From: Alphaproteobacteria bacterium HGW-Alphaproteobacteria-4
GTDB lineage: Bacteria > Pseudomonadota > Alphaproteobacteria > Rhodobacterales > Rhodobacteraceae
Assembly (NCBI GenBank): GCA_002842855.1
Contig: PHEE01000013.1
Location: 75,718 to 139,717, forward strand
DNA length: 64,000 nt
Direction: 5' to 3'
The notes beneath the pieces were generated by a model. That model was not told where the DNA came from. It saw nothing but the letters and a program-made list of their open reading frames with translations, and did not search any database. Shown here one piece after another: positions 28,085 to 37,945 of this stretch. A program made the translations under genes and the position numbers. Each line of letters starts with the position of its first letter. The first letter of the stretch is position 1.

Positions 28085-30103
28085 TCAAAGCAGCGCCTTG
28101 ACCTTTGCCGCAACCGCCTCGGGCGTGATGCCGAATTCGGCGTAAAGCCGCTCGGCCGGGGCCGAGGCGCCGAAATGCTCCATGCCCACGAAATCAGCCT
28201 TGCCATCGCGGCCCCGCTCACCCAGCAGCCAGCGATCCCAGGGTTGGCGCGCGGCGGCCTCCACGGCCACGCGCACCGCGCCCGCAGGCAGCACCTTGCG
28301 GCGGTAGCTTTCATCCTGTGCCGCGAACAGCTCCATGCAGGGCATCGAGACCACGCGGGTGCCGATCGCCTGCGCCTGCAACAGATCGCGGGCCTTCAGC
28401 GCAATTTCCACCTCCGACCCGGTCGCCATGATGATTGCCTGGCGCTTGCCCGCAGCTTCGGCCAGCACATAGGCACCGCGCGCGGTCAGGTTGGCGTTGG
28501 AATGGGTGGTGCGCAGCGTCGGCAGGTTCTGGCGGCTGAGTGCAAGCACCGAGGGCGTAGTGGCGCTGGAAAGCGCAATTTCCCAGGCTTCGGCGGTTTC
28601 CACCACATCAGCGGGGCGGAAGGTGTGGGTGTTTGGGGTGGCGCGGCAGATTGCGAGGTGTTCCACCGGCTGGTGGGTCGGGCCGTCTTCGCCAAGGCCA
28701 ATGCTGTCATGCGTCATCACATAGGTCACCGGCAGCCCCATCAGCGCCGAAAGCCGCATTGCGCCGCGGGCGTAATCGACAAAGCACATGAAGGTGCCGC
28801 CGTAGGGGCGCACGCCACCGTGCAGCCACATGCCGTTCATTGCCGCCGCCATGCCATGTTCGCGGATGCCGAAATAGACATAGCGGCCCTTGCGGTTTTC
28901 GGGCGTGAACACGCCAAGATCAGAGGTTTTCGTGAGGTTCGAGCCTGAAAGGTCGGCCGAGCCGCCGATGGTTTCGGGCACCACCGGGTTCACCACGCCG
29001 AGCACCATTTCGCTGGCCTTGCGGGTGGCGACCTTGGGCGCCGTTTGCGCCATTTCCTTCTTGAAGGCGCGAATTGCGCTGCCGAGTTTTTTCGGCACCT
29101 CGCCCGCCATCTGCCGGATGAATTCGGCGCGTTTGCCCGCGGGCGCGGCGGCAAGGCGCGCTTCCCAGGCGGCGCGTTCGGCCTTGCCGCGCGCGCCAAT
29201 CGCTTCCCATTCCGCCTTGATCTCGGCGGGAATCACGAAGGCGCCGTGCGGCCAGCCATAGACCGCCTTGGTTGCCGCAATTTCTTCGGCCCCGAGCGGC
29301 GAGCCATGCGCGCCCGAGCTGTCGGCCTTCTTGGGCGAGCCAAAGCCGATGATCGTCTTGCAATCGACCAGCACCGGGCCCTTGGCGGCCTTGGCGGCGC
29401 TCAGCGCGCGGTCGATATCGTCGGGGTCGTGGCCGTCACAATGCAGCACGGTCCAGCCCGAGGCGGCAAAGCGGGCGCGCTGGTCGGTGCGGTCCGACAG
29501 CGAAACGCGGCCGTCGATGGTGATGTCGTTATTGTCCCAGAGCACGATCAGGTTGCTCAAGGCTTGCATCCCCGCCAGCCCGATCGCTTCCTGGCTCAGG
29601 CCTTCCATCAGGCAGCCGTCGCCCGCAATCACCCAGGTGCGGTGATCGACCAGCTTGGCACCGAACCGCGCCTGCATCGACTGTTCCGCCATCGCAAAGC
29701 CCACCGAGGTGGCAATGCCTTGCCCCAGCGGGCCGGTGGTGGTCTCGATCCCTTCGGCATGCCCATATTCCGGGTGGCCTGCGGTGATCGAGCCCCATTG
29801 CCGGAAGTTTTTCACCTGATCGAGCGTCATTTGCCGATACCCGGTCAGATGCAACAGCGCATACAAGAGCGCCGAACCATGCCCTGCCGACAGAATGAAA
29901 CGGTCGCGGTCGGGCCAATGCGGGGCCGAAGCGTCAAACTTCAGGTGCCGTTGGAAAAGCACGGTGGCCACATCGGCCATGCCCATCGGCATGCCGGGGT
30001 GGCCCGAATTTGCGGCCTGCACGGCATCCATCGCCAGCGCCCGAATGGCGGTGGCAAGCGACCAGTGATGCGCGTGGTTGGCGCGGAGCGTGGCGATATC
30101 CAA
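28085..30103 (-). CDS. tkt: Transketolase
   Basis: 672-residue thiamine-diphosphate enzyme: [11 protein letters not shown] near the N-terminus, ThDP/Mg motif [13 protein letters not shown] to DNNDITIDG, and [14 protein letters not shown] with the catalytic Glu. It transfers C2 units in the pentose phosphate (and, if present, Calvin) pathway. No ATG is available: the best start is TTG at 30103, with AAAGG 8 nt upstream, which gives the usual family length. The open frame running far upstream has no transketolase similarity. Confidence 0.95.
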   Translation of the reverse strand: MDIATLRANHAHHWSLATAIRALAMDAVQAANSGHPGMPMGMADVATVLFQRHLKFDASAPHWPDRDRFILSAGHGSALLYALLHLTGYRQMTLDQVKNFRQWGSITAGHPEYGHAEGIETTTGPLGQGIATSVGFAMAEQSMQARFGAKLVDHRTWVIAGDGCLMEGLSQEAIGLAGMQALSNLIVLWDNNDITIDGRVSLSDRTDQRARFAASGWTVLHCDGHDPDDIDRALSAAKAAKGPVLVDCKTIIGFGSPKKADSSGAHGSPLGAEEIAATKAVYGWPHGAFVIPAEIKAEWEAIGARGKAERAAWEARLAAAPAGKRAEFIRQMAGEVPKKLGSAIRAFKKEMAQTAPKVATRKASEMVLGVVNPVVPETIGGSADLSGSNLTKTSDLGVFTPENRKGRYVYFGIREHGMAAAMNGMWLHGGVRPYGGTFMCFVDYARGAMRLSALMGLPVTYVMTHDSIGLGEDGPTHQPVEHLAICRATPNTHTFRPADVVETAEAWEIALSSATTPSVLALSRQNLPTLRTTHSNANLTARGAYVLAEAAGKRQAIIMATGSEVEIALKARDLLQAQAIGTRVVSMPCMELFAAQDESYRRKVLPAGAVRVAVEAAARQPWDRWLLGERGRDGKADFVGMEHFGASAPAERLYAEFGITPEAVAAKVKALL

Positions 30104-30310
30104 GGGCGTGACCTTTCGGCTGGGGTTGGCAGGGTTGCCCCCTGATAACAGGCCGCAGCGCAAGATCAAGCACGCCCCCCAACCCCTTGATGCAAAAGGG
30201 GGGGTCACCAAGGCAAAGTTTGCGTTAAGATCAGCCTGCGGCGCGGTGCCTGCCCGATTCGGAGCGCAGGCGCGCGCAAGGCCCGGCAACCGCATCACCG
30301 GAGGCGGCAG

Positions 30311-30811
30311 ATGAGCGACATGACCGACTACGAGCGCCGCATCAGCGCGGCACTGGCCCGCATCGGCGCGGGGTTGGAACGGCTGGGGCAAGGCGGGGTC
30401 GCCGCGACGGCATCCGAGGGCGACGCGGCACTGCGCGAGGCGCTTGAGGCCGAGCGGCTTGCCAATGCACAGCTTTCCGAGCGGGTCCGCGCGATCCGCG
30501 AAAAGCAGGAAACCACGCTCGGCACGCTGGAACGCAAACTGGCGGCCGCCAAGGCCGAGATCGAGCAGCACCTGCGCGAACTGGTGCGCATCAGGCGCGC
30601 CAACGCCGATCTTGTCGCCAGCAACCGCGCACTGGCCGATGCCGCCGAAGCGGGGCTTGCCAACCCGGAGATGGTCAACCGCGCCCTGCAAGCCGAGCTG
30701 ACCGCGCTGCGCGCCGAACGCGCAGCGGAAGTGGCCGAGCTTGACGACATCATCGCCGGTCTTGCACCACTGGTGGCGCCCGAAACAGGTGAGGAGGCCG
30801 AGCATGCCTGA
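30311..30811 (+). CDS. Coiled-coil protein encoded with ZapA
   Basis: 166 residues, no signal peptide or membrane helix. Nearly the whole chain is charged and helical with long Ala/Glu/Arg stretches (for example [20 protein letters not shown]), which predicts a coiled coil from about residue 35 to 155. I do not recognise a named family. It overlaps zapA by 8 nt, so a division-related role as a ZapA partner is plausible inference. ATG at 30311 preceded by GGAGGCGGC. Confidence 0.75.
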   Translation: MSDMTDYERRISAALARIGAGLERLGQGGVAATASEGDAALREALEAERLANAQLSERVRAIREKQETTLGTLERKLAAAKAEIEQHLRELVRIRRANADLVASNRALADAAEAGLANPEMVNRALQAELTALRAERAAEVAELDDIIAGLAPLVAPETGEEAEHA

Positions 30812-31184
30812 AGTTCGGATCGAGATTGGCGGACGAAGCTTTGAAGTGGCCTGCCAGGAGGGCGAAGAGCATTTCCTGCATTCGGCGGCGGCCATGCTGG
30901 GCGTCGAGGCTGATGTGCTGATCGGCCAGATGGGGCGGTTGCCCGAATCGCGGATGCTTTTGATGGCGGGCCTGATGCTGGCTGACAAGACGGCGGGCTT
31001 TGAAGATCAACTGCGCGAAGCGCTGGCGCGCGCCGAGGCCGCCGAGGCCGCCCTGGCCGAAGCACAGGCCAACCCGACGCGGGTCGAAGTGCCGGTGATC
31101 CCTTCGATCGTCACCGAAACCTTTGCCGAGATTGCCGCGCAAACCGAGGCCCTGGCCGATCGAATCGGTGAATTGACCGCTTGA
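30804..31184 (+). CDS. zapA: Cell division protein ZapA
   Basis: 126 residues. The N-terminal globular part ([20 protein letters not shown], then [10 protein letters not shown]) matches ZapA, followed by a C-terminal helix for dimer/tetramer formation. ZapA crosslinks FtsZ filaments in the Z-ring. ATG at 30804 is preceded by GAGGAGG inside the end of the coiled-coil gene. The next gene converges 3 nt after the stop, so no 6S RNA gene fits behind zapA here. Confidence 0.88.
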   Translation: MPEVRIEIGGRSFEVACQEGEEHFLHSAAAMLGVEADVLIGQMGRLPESRMLLMAGLMLADKTAGFEDQLREALARAEAAEAALAEAQANPTRVEVPVIPSIVTETFAEIAAQTEALADRIGELTA

Positions 31185-31187
31185 GGC

Positions 31188-31541
31188 TCAGCCGATCTCG
31201 GCCAGCCGCGCCGCAAGAATGCGTCGCACCAGATCGACCGGAAGCGGGTGTTCGGGCGTGAACAGCACGCCGCTTTTCGAAGTCTTGAAGCCAAGCGCCG
31301 CGCATTCCGCGGCAAATCCAGGGATCACACCCCCCGAATGCGGGTAAAGCCCGAGGTGGCGGGAAAAGGCAGCGTACCCCGCCACCATCTTGCCGCCCGG
31401 CATCCGAAACCCCGGCATTGCATAGCTGATGCACTCGCTGGCCTCGGGCACCTCTGCCCGGATCACCTGGCGCAATGCTTGCAAGGCCTCGCATTGCGGC
31501 GCGGGCAGGCGGGCAAGATAGGCGTCGGGCGTGGCGCTCAT
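31188..31541 (-). CDS. DUF1801-type protein
   Basis: 117-residue cytoplasmic protein of the DUF1801/YdhG-like fold: CISYAMPGFRMPGGKMVAGY, then AAFSRHLGLYPHSG and SKSGVLFTPEHPLPVDLV. Members are sometimes called iron chaperone-like, without firm proof. The start overlaps the purF stop by 4 nt, so it is transcribed from the purF side, and it converges with zapA. Confidence 0.8.
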   Translation of the reverse strand: MSATPDAYLARLPAPQCEALQALRQVIRAEVPEASECISYAMPGFRMPGGKMVAGYAAFSRHLGLYPHSGGVIPGFAAECAALGFKTSKSGVLFTPEHPLPVDLVRRILAARLAEIG

Positions 31542-33001
31542 TCCGCCGCCTTCATCTTGAACCCCGCCTCAATCTGATCGGCAGGCTCGACCGGGTATTC
31601 CCCGGTGAAACAGGCATCGCAAAATTGCGGCCTGGCTTTGTTGCGGCCCTCGGGCGCGCCCGCGGCGCGGTATAGCCCGTCGATCGAGACAAAGCGCAGG
31701 CTATCGACCCCGATCCAGTCGCGCATTTCTTCTTCGGTCATGTTCGCGGCCAGAAGTTTGGCACGCTCTGGTGTGTCCACGCCATAAAAACAGGGCCAGG
31801 CAGTTGGCGGGCTGGCGATGCGAAAATGCACCTCGGCGGCGCCGGCATCCAGGATCATGTCCTTGATCTTGCGGCTGGTGGTGCCGCGCACCACGCTGTC
31901 GTCGACCAGCACCACACGTTTGCCCTTGACCAGCGCGCGGTTGACATTGAGCTTGAGCCGCACCCCCATATTGCGGATCTGCTCGGTCGGCTCGATGAAG
32001 GTGCGGCCCATGTACTGGTTGCGGATGATGCCCATGCCGTAGGGAATGCCCGATTCGTGCGCATAGCCGATCGCCGCCGGGGTGCCGCTGTCGGGCACAG
32101 GGCAAACCAGATCTGCCTCAACCGGCGCCTCGCGCGCAAGCTCGACACCGATCTGACGGCGCGTTTCATAGACCGACCGGCCACCGATGATGCTGTCGGG
32201 GCGGCTGAAATAGACGTGTTCGAAAATGCAGAACCGGCTTTGCGGCACACCGAAGGGGCGGGTGCTTTCGATCACGCCATCGGCGATCACCACCATTTCG
32301 CCCGGTTCGATCTCGCGCACGAATTCGGCGCCGATGATATCAAGCCCGCAGGTCTCGGAGCTCAGCGCATAGCCCTTATCGCCGATCCGGCCCAACACCA
32401 GCGGCCGCACGCCCAGGGCATCGCGCACACCGATCAGCTTGGTGCGGGTCATCGCGACAATGGAAAACGCGCCCTCGACCCGGCGCAGCGCATCCTTGAT
32501 ACGTTCCGAGAGGTTCTTCTGGATCGAGCGCGCCATCAGATGGATGATGCATTCGCTGTCGGACGACGATTGAAAGATCGAGCCGCGCTCGATCAGCTCG
32601 CGGCGCAGGCTGGCGGCGTTGGTCAGGTTGCCGTTATGCGCAATCGCGCAGCCGCCCATCGAGAACTCGCCAAAGAAGGGCTGCACATCGCGAATTGCGG
32701 TGTTGCCTTTCGACCCGGCGGTGGAATAGCGCACATGGCCGATGGCAAGCTCGCCCGGCAGCGTTTCCATCAGACTTGCCTTGGTGAAATTGTCGCGCAC
32801 ATAGCCAAAGCGGCGAACCGAGTTGAACCCGGCCAACGGGTCGTAAGAAACAATCCCCCCCGCCTCTTGCCCGCGGTGTTGCAGCGCGTGCATGCCGAGC
32901 GCCACGAAATTTGCGGCCTCTGCCACCCCGATCACCCCGAACACCCCGCATTCCTCATGCAATTTGTCGGCATCAAACGGGTGCGAAAGGAATGGCTGCA
33001 T
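31538..33001 (-). CDS. purF: Amidophosphoribosyltransferase
   Basis: 487 residues, first committed enzyme of purine synthesis (PRPP + glutamine to phosphoribosylamine). The class II glutamine amidotransferase domain uses Cys18 as nucleophile after propeptide removal (HEECGVFGVIG); the PRPP-binding motif VLVDDSVVRGTTS lies in the C-terminal phosphoribosyltransferase domain. I place the start at ATG 33001, giving a propeptide of 17 residues; an upstream in-frame start at 33046 is possible. cvpA lies just upstream, the classic cvpA-purF pairing. Confidence 0.95.
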   Translation of the reverse strand: MQPFLSHPFDADKLHEECGVFGVIGVAEAANFVALGMHALQHRGQEAGGIVSYDPLAGFNSVRRFGYVRDNFTKASLMETLPGELAIGHVRYSTAGSKGNTAIRDVQPFFGEFSMGGCAIAHNGNLTNAASLRRELIERGSIFQSSSDSECIIHLMARSIQKNLSERIKDALRRVEGAFSIVAMTRTKLIGVRDALGVRPLVLGRIGDKGYALSSETCGLDIIGAEFVREIEPGEMVVIADGVIESTRPFGVPQSRFCIFEHVYFSRPDSIIGGRSVYETRRQIGVELAREAPVEADLVCPVPDSGTPAAIGYAHESGIPYGMGIIRNQYMGRTFIEPTEQIRNMGVRLKLNVNRALVKGKRVVLVDDSVVRGTTSRKIKDMILDAGAAEVHFRIASPPTAWPCFYGVDTPERAKLLAANMTEEEMRDWIGVDSLRFVSIDGLYRAAGAPEGRNKARPQFCDACFTGEYPVEPADQIEAGFKMKAAE

Positions 33002-33102
33002 TTTGGCATCCGTGCTCCGGTTAGGTTGAGGTCCGTTTAGTGCCATTTGGCGGCACTGTCACGCCCAACCGGCCCGGAATGCGCGGGGTATCCGCCGCCG
33101 TC

Positions 33103-33666
33103 TCAGTTTGCCGGCGCCGGGCAGGCCGACACCAGCGCCTCAAAGCGCTGCACCACCCAGCCGGGGGCGTCGGTGGGCATCTCGGAATCAAGGCTCGCCT
33201 GCACCGAGGCGAAAATTTGCGCGCTGCGCGATTCGTCGACCACCGGGAAGGTGCGGTCTACCACCACGCGGTCGAACACCACGAACGCCACCGCCACCAA
33301 CACCACCCCGCGCGCCACCCCGAACAGGAACCCCAGCCCCTGATCAATGCCGCCAAGTGCCGAACGCTGCACCACCGAGGCAAACAGCGGCGTGATGATC
33401 GAAAACACGATCAGCGCCAGCGCGAAAACCGAAGCAAAGCCGCCAATCGTCGCCAGTTCACAGCTGTCGCCAAGGAACTTGTCGATGATCGGCACCTGCG
33501 CCACCAGCGGCCGCGCCGCCGGGGCAAACATGTAGGCCAGAACGGCCGCCGCAACCCACCCGGCTATCGCAAGGCCTTCGCGGACCAGCCCGCGGCTGTA
33601 GGCGAGAATTGCCGACAACAGGATGATGACTGCCACAATGGCGTCGATGAAGGTAAATCCGTCCAT
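33103..33666 (-). CDS. cvpA: CvpA family membrane protein
   Basis: 187 residues with four hydrophobic helices in the first 120 residues (FTFIDAIVAVIILLSAILAY at the start, LAIAGWVAAAVLAYMFAP, and so on) and a polar C-terminal tail. Named from E. coli colicin V production; linked to envelope homeostasis and to purF by gene order, as here. Confidence 0.9.
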   Translation of the reverse strand: MDGFTFIDAIVAVIILLSAILAYSRGLVREGLAIAGWVAAAVLAYMFAPAARPLVAQVPIIDKFLGDSCELATIGGFASVFALALIVFSIITPLFASVVQRSALGGIDQGLGFLFGVARGVVLVAVAFVVFDRVVVDRTFPVVDESRSAQIFASVQASLDSEMPTDAPGWVVQRFEALVSACPAPAN

Positions 33667-33687
33667 ATTGTCCCTCTGCCCCGGGGT

Positions 33688-35055
33688 TCAGCCGGCCCCG
33701 AACATCTCGCCCACGAAAGTCACCAAATCCGGCAGCTTGCGCAGCCGCATGCCGTCGCCCGGTTCGGCCTTGGTCCGCTCCGGCGCGATGGCCTGTGAGA
33801 AACCAAGTTTTTGCGCTTCTTTCAACCGGTTTTCGGCCTGCCCCACCGGCCGCAGCGCCCCCGACAGGCTGATTTCACCGAATATCACAAGATCTGGCGG
33901 CAAAGCCACATCTTCGCGCGCGCTCAAAAGCGCCGCCGCCAGTGCCAGATCGGCGGCCGGTTCGATCACCTTCATGCCGCCCGCAACATTGAGAAACACA
34001 TCGAGCCCCGTGAAGGGAATCGCACAGCGGCTTTCCAACACCGCCAGAATGGTCGAAACCCGCCCCGAATCGAGCCCCACCACCGTGCGCCGCGGCGTGG
34101 CGAGCGTCGAGGGTGCCACCAGCGCCTGAATTTCGGTCAGCACCGGGCGCGACCCCTCCATGCCCGCAAAGACCGCCGACCCCGGTGCCGCTTGGCCGCG
34201 TTCCGACAGGAACAGTGCCGAGGGGTTTGCTACCTCGGCAAGCCCCGCCCCGGTCATCTCGAACACACCGATCTCGTCGGCGGGGCCAAAGCGGTTTTTC
34301 ACGGCGCGCAGAATGCGGAACTGGTGCCCGCGCTCGCCCTCGAAATAAAGCACGGTATCGACCATGTGCTCGACCACCCGCGGCCCCGCGATCTGGCCAT
34401 CCTTGGTGACATGGCCGACCAATATGACCGAAGTGCCGCGCTTCTTGGCAAAACTCACCAGTTCATGGCAGGCCGCGCGCACCTGACTGACCGAACCGGG
34501 GGCGGCATCAACCATGTCGGCCCAAAGCGTCTGGATCGAGTCGATCACCGCCAGCGCCGGGCGCTCGGCATCGAGCGTGGTCAGAATGTCGCGCAGGCTG
34601 GTTTCGGCGCCAAGGTGCAGCGGCGCATCGGTCAGCCCCAGCCGGGCTGCGCGCATGCGCACCTGCGCCGGCGCCTCTTCGCCCGAAATATAGAGGCATT
34701 TGAGCCCGCTCCGCGCAAAACTCGCTGCGACCTGTAACAGCAAGGTCGATTTGCCGATGCCAGGGTCGCCTCCGAGCAGAATCGCCGAGGCCGGCACCAG
34801 CCCGCCACCCAGCACCCGGTCAAACTCCTCCATCCCCGACACCGCGCGCACCGGCGGCGCTTCCTCGGCGGCCAGCGACGACAGCGTAATGCGCTGGCCG
34901 CGCGCGGCACCAAGCGTGCGCGTACCCGGCCCGGCACTCAGCGGTGCCGTTTCTACCAGCGTGTTCCAGCCGCCGCAGGTATCGCACCTGCCGCCCCATT
35001 TGGGATGCACGGCGCCGCATTGCGAACAGATGAAAGAGGCCGGGGATTTTGCCAT
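33688..35055 (-). CDS. radA: DNA repair protein RadA
   Basis: 455 residues: N-terminal C4 zinc finger (CSQC and CDTC, residues 10-30), RecA-like core with Walker A GGDPGIGKSTLL, the RadA-specific KNRFG motif, and a C-terminal Lon-protease-like domain. It acts as a branch-migration helicase in recombination repair. ATG at 35055 after an AAAGGCGC site; upstream open frame is unsupported. cvpA follows 21 nt downstream. Confidence 0.95.
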   Translation of the reverse strand: MAKSPASFICSQCGAVHPKWGGRCDTCGGWNTLVETAPLSAGPGTRTLGAARGQRITLSSLAAEEAPPVRAVSGMEEFDRVLGGGLVPASAILLGGDPGIGKSTLLLQVAASFARSGLKCLYISGEEAPAQVRMRAARLGLTDAPLHLGAETSLRDILTTLDAERPALAVIDSIQTLWADMVDAAPGSVSQVRAACHELVSFAKKRGTSVILVGHVTKDGQIAGPRVVEHMVDTVLYFEGERGHQFRILRAVKNRFGPADEIGVFEMTGAGLAEVANPSALFLSERGQAAPGSAVFAGMEGSRPVLTEIQALVAPSTLATPRRTVVGLDSGRVSTILAVLESRCAIPFTGLDVFLNVAGGMKVIEPAADLALAAALLSAREDVALPPDLVIFGEISLSGALRPVGQAENRLKEAQKLGFSQAIAPERTKAEPGDGMRLRKLPDLVTFVGEMFGAG

Positions 35056-35092
35056 GCGCCTTTCCTGCCCGAAACCGCCCGGCTGGGCAAGA

Positions 35093-35140
35093 GCGGGGGG
35101 GCCAGCCCCCCGCACCCCCCGGGATATTTCGCCAAGGCAG
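35093..35140. repeat. Degenerate copy of the intergenic element with a C/G hairpin
   Basis: GCGGGGGG (35093-35100) pairs with CCCCCCGC (35106-35113), followed by CCGGGATATTTCGCCAAGGCA, a decayed reverse-oriented copy of the dispersed TTGCCTTGG-CCAAATATCCC element. GGCTGGCCCCCC-type hairpins joined to this motif are common in Rhodobacteraceae intergenic DNA (general knowledge). Lies between mlaF and radA. Confidence 0.6.
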
Positions 35141-35148
35141 AACAGGAA

Positions 35149-35189
35149 ACGCCCCGCCGCGGCCGGCCGGGGCCGGGGCAACGGGGCGT
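35149..35189 (-). terminator. Candidate terminator of the alr-mlaE-mlaF unit
   Basis: ACGCCCCG (35149-35156) and CGGGGCGT (35182-35189) can pair; read on the minus strand the stem ends in GGGGCGTTTCC, a short T-run. It lies downstream of mlaF (stop at 35313) and ahead of radA. Confidence 0.45.
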
Positions 35190-35274
35190 CTTGCCTTGGG
35201 CGGTCATCGGCGTCCCCGCCTGTACCGCGAAACACCTATCGCACGGCTTGGTTAAGCAAACCTTGCTTCGCGCT

Positions 35275-35304
35275 TGCCTTGGTTCAAATATCCCCGCCGG
35301 AGGC
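35275..35304 (+). repeat. Dispersed intergenic element, TTGCCTTGG-AAATATCCCCGCCGGAGGC type
   Basis: Full copy just beyond the mlaF stop. It shares about 28 of 30 bases with the copies at 40313, 50422 and 58291. Always found between genes in this window. Confidence 0.8.
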
Positions 35305-35312
35305 AGGCCGCA

Positions 35313-36059
35313 TCAGCGCACCGACGCGATCGGGCCGTGGCCGAGGCCAAGGATGAACTGATGCACATAAGGGTCTGGCGTTGCATCCATTTCAGCCACC
35401 GACCCGGTCCAGCGGATGACCCCTTCATGCAGCATCGCGACCTGGTCGGCGACCGCCCGAACGGTGCGCATGTCATGCGTGATCGTCATTGCGGTTGCCC
35501 CCATTTCCACCACGATCTCTCGGATCAGCTCATCGATCACACCCGCCATGATCGGATCAAGCCCGGTGGTGGGTTCATCGAAAAAGATGATCTCGGGCTC
35601 GGCCGCGATGGCGCGGGCAAGGCCCACGCGCTTTTGCATGCCACCCGAAAGCTCGGCCGGGTATAGATCGGCCACCTCGGGCCCGAGCCCGACCCGGCGC
35701 AGCTTTTCCAGCGCAATCGCGCGCGCCTCGGCGCGCGGGCGCTTCATCGCGCCGCGTAGCAGGCGGAAGGCGACGTTTTGCCAGACGGGCAGGCTGTCGA
35801 ACAGTGCGCCGCCCTGAAACAACATTCCGAATCGCGCCAGAAAAGCCTCGCGGCCGGCCCTGGTTGCATCTTCGCCGGCCACCAGAATCGCGCCTGCATC
35901 GGTGTGCACGAGGCCGAGGATGCATTTGAGCAGCACCGACTTTCCCGTGCCCGAGCCGCCAATGATCACGACCGAGGTGCCGCGCGCCACCTTCAGATCG
36001 ACCCCGCGCAGCACATCATTGCTGCCGAATGCCTTGTGCACGCCACGAAGCTCGATCAT
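35313..36059 (-). CDS. mlaF: Lipid-transport ABC ATPase MlaF
   Basis: 248 residues. Walker A GGSGTGKSVLLKC, signature LSGGMQKRVGLAR, Walker B IIFFDEPTTGLDP, switch His in ITHDM. The gap of a few residues between signature and Walker B and the pairing with MlaE mark it as the MlaF/Ttg2A type that moves phospholipids between the membranes. Overlaps mlaE by 4 nt. The MCE protein MlaD is not adjacent and must lie elsewhere. Confidence 0.9.
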   Translation of the reverse strand: MIELRGVHKAFGSNDVLRGVDLKVARGTSVVIIGGSGTGKSVLLKCILGLVHTDAGAILVAGEDATRAGREAFLARFGMLFQGGALFDSLPVWQNVAFRLLRGAMKRPRAEARAIALEKLRRVGLGPEVADLYPAELSGGMQKRVGLARAIAAEPEIIFFDEPTTGLDPIMAGVIDELIREIVVEMGATAMTITHDMRTVRAVADQVAMLHEGVIRWTGSVAEMDATPDPYVHQFILGLGHGPIASVR

Positions 36060-36838
36060 GCCGAGAAAAACACCTCCGTCAGCAGGTAGTTGGCGGCAAG
36101 GATCAGCACCGAAGCACCGACCACCGCGGATTTCGTCGCTGCCCCCACACCCATCGCGCCGCGGCCCGAATGCATGCCGTGGTAGCACCCCATCAGCGCC
36201 ACGATGAAACCGAACACCGCGCCCTTGGCCAGCCCGGACCCCACATCCCACGCCTCGAGAAACTCGGCGGTGTTGCGCAGATAGGTGGCCGAATTGAAGC
36301 CAAGCCTGTTCACGCCCACCAGCCAGCCGCCCATGATGCCGATACTGTCGCCCACCGCCACCAGCACCGGCACCGTCAAAGTGGCCGCCAGCACGCGGGG
36401 TGCTGCGAGGTATTTCATCGGGTTGGTCGAAAGCGTTACCAGCGCGTCGATCTGTTCGGTCACCTTCATGGTGCCGATTTCGGCGGCGATGGATGACGCC
36501 ACGCGTGCGGCCACCATCAGCCCGCCCAACACCGGGCCAAGCTCGCGCGTCATGCCGATGGCGACGATCGAGGGCACCACGCTTTCGGCGTTGAAGCGCG
36601 CGCCGCCAGCGTAGATTTGCAGCGCCAGTGCTGCCCCGGTGAAAAGCGCGGTCAGCCCCACCACCGGCAAGCTGAGCCATCCGATTTGCAGCACTGCCAG
36701 CAGAAATTCGCGCCCGTAAAAGGGAGGGCGGACCATGTGGCTGACGGTGTCGAGCGCAAAAATCGCAACCCTGCCGGTGGTCGCCAAGGCGCCCAGCACC
36801 GCGCGCCCAAGCCGCGCGAGCGGGGCGGTCACGCTCAT
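36056..36838 (-). CDS. mlaE: Lipid-transport ABC permease MlaE
   Basis: 260 residues, five to six membrane helices and the MlaE signature: [20 protein letters not shown] and [16 protein letters not shown]. Together with MlaF it forms the inner-membrane machine for phospholipid trafficking. The start ATG (36838) overlaps the alr stop by 4 nt, an alr-mlaE-mlaF order seen in related genomes. Confidence 0.92.
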   Translation of the reverse strand: MSVTAPLARLGRAVLGALATTGRVAIFALDTVSHMVRPPFYGREFLLAVLQIGWLSLPVVGLTALFTGAALALQIYAGGARFNAESVVPSIVAIGMTRELGPVLGGLMVAARVASSIAAEIGTMKVTEQIDALVTLSTNPMKYLAAPRVLAATLTVPVLVAVGDSIGIMGGWLVGVNRLGFNSATYLRNTAEFLEAWDVGSGLAKGAVFGFIVALMGCYHGMHSGRGAMGVGAATKSAVVGASVLILAANYLLTEVFFSA

Positions 36839-37884
36839 GCGGTGCCCCCGCCATATCGGCGCGTGTAGCGGCCACCGAGCGCGGTCAAGATCTCGTAGCC
36901 GATGGTGCCGGCCGCCGAGGCCAGCGCCTCGATTCCCTGTTCGGGGCAGAGAATGTCGAGCGCATCGGGCAGGTCGCCCAGATGCGTTACATCCACCGTG
37001 ATCAGATCCATCGAGACCCGGCCAACAAGCGGGCACGGGGTGCCATTGGCATAGAGCGTGGCCCGCCCCGAGAGCGCGCGCAGCAGCCCGTCGGCATAGC
37101 CTGCGGCCACGGTTGCGATGCGGCTGTCCGCAGCGGCGCGCCAGGCACAGCCATAGCCCACGGTTTCGCCCGCCAGAACCTCGCGCACCTGCACCAGCGG
37201 CAGCGACAAACGCACCACCGGATGCGCGGCGGCAAATGGCGCCCCGCCATATAGCCCGATGCCGGGGCGGGTAAGATCGAAGGTGTAGGCGCGCCCCAGC
37301 AGAATACCGCCGGTTGCGGCAAACGACCGCGGCACCCCGGTGCCATCGGTCAGATGGTGAAACTCGGCCAGTTGTGCCGCGTTCGCTGCGTGCCCCGGCT
37401 CATCGGCACAGGCAAGGTGGCTCATCAGCAGCTTCGGCCCGGCGCCGATAACGATCGGTGCCACCGCCGCCCATTCGCCCGCCTCCATACCCAGCCGGTT
37501 CATGCCAGTATCCAGTTGCACCCCAAAAGGGGTGTCTGGCAGCGCCTCGAAATGCCGTGTCACCTGTTCGAGCGAATTGAGCATCGGCGTGAGGCCCAGA
37601 TCTCCGATCATCTCGGTGTCGCCCGCCATATGGCCTGACAGCACATAGATCTCGGGGGCTTCGCCCAGCCCCTGCCGCAGCGCCGCGCCCTCTTCGGCCA
37701 GCGCCACGAAAAACTTACGCACCCCCGCGCGCATCAGCGCCTGCGCAACGCGGGCGGCACCAAGACCATAGGCATCGGCTTTTACCACCGCAGCCGTTTC
37801 GCAGGCGGCACCCGAAAGCGCATCGAGCACCCGCCAATTGGCGAGAACCGCATCAAGATCAATCTGAAGGGTCGCTGAGGCCAT
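36835..37884 (-). CDS. alr: Alanine racemase
   Basis: 349-residue fold-type III PLP enzyme: PLP Lys35 in [12 protein letters not shown], and the partner catalytic Tyr in the ETVGYGCAW region of the C-terminal domain. It makes D-alanine for peptidoglycan. The frame stays open upstream into dnaB, but ATG 37884 gives the normal N-terminus ([13 protein letters not shown]). Confidence 0.94.
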   Translation of the reverse strand: MASATLQIDLDAVLANWRVLDALSGAACETAAVVKADAYGLGAARVAQALMRAGVRKFFVALAEEGAALRQGLGEAPEIYVLSGHMAGDTEMIGDLGLTPMLNSLEQVTRHFEALPDTPFGVQLDTGMNRLGMEAGEWAAVAPIVIGAGPKLLMSHLACADEPGHAANAAQLAEFHHLTDGTGVPRSFAATGGILLGRAYTFDLTRPGIGLYGGAPFAAAHPVVRLSLPLVQVREVLAGETVGYGCAWRAAADSRIATVAAGYADGLLRALSGRATLYANGTPCPLVGRVSMDLITVDVTHLGDLPDALDILCPEQGIEALASAAGTIGYEILTALGGRYTRRYGGGTA

Positions 37885-37945
37885 GATTGCCCGTTGTGAC
37901 AGGCGCGCGGCCAAGGTCAAGGGGAAAGGGGCTTGGTGCGCGCGC

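Noticed and set aside
31185-31187. 6S RNA downstream of zapA
   Set aside because: The next gene converges after 3 nt, so there is no space for it.
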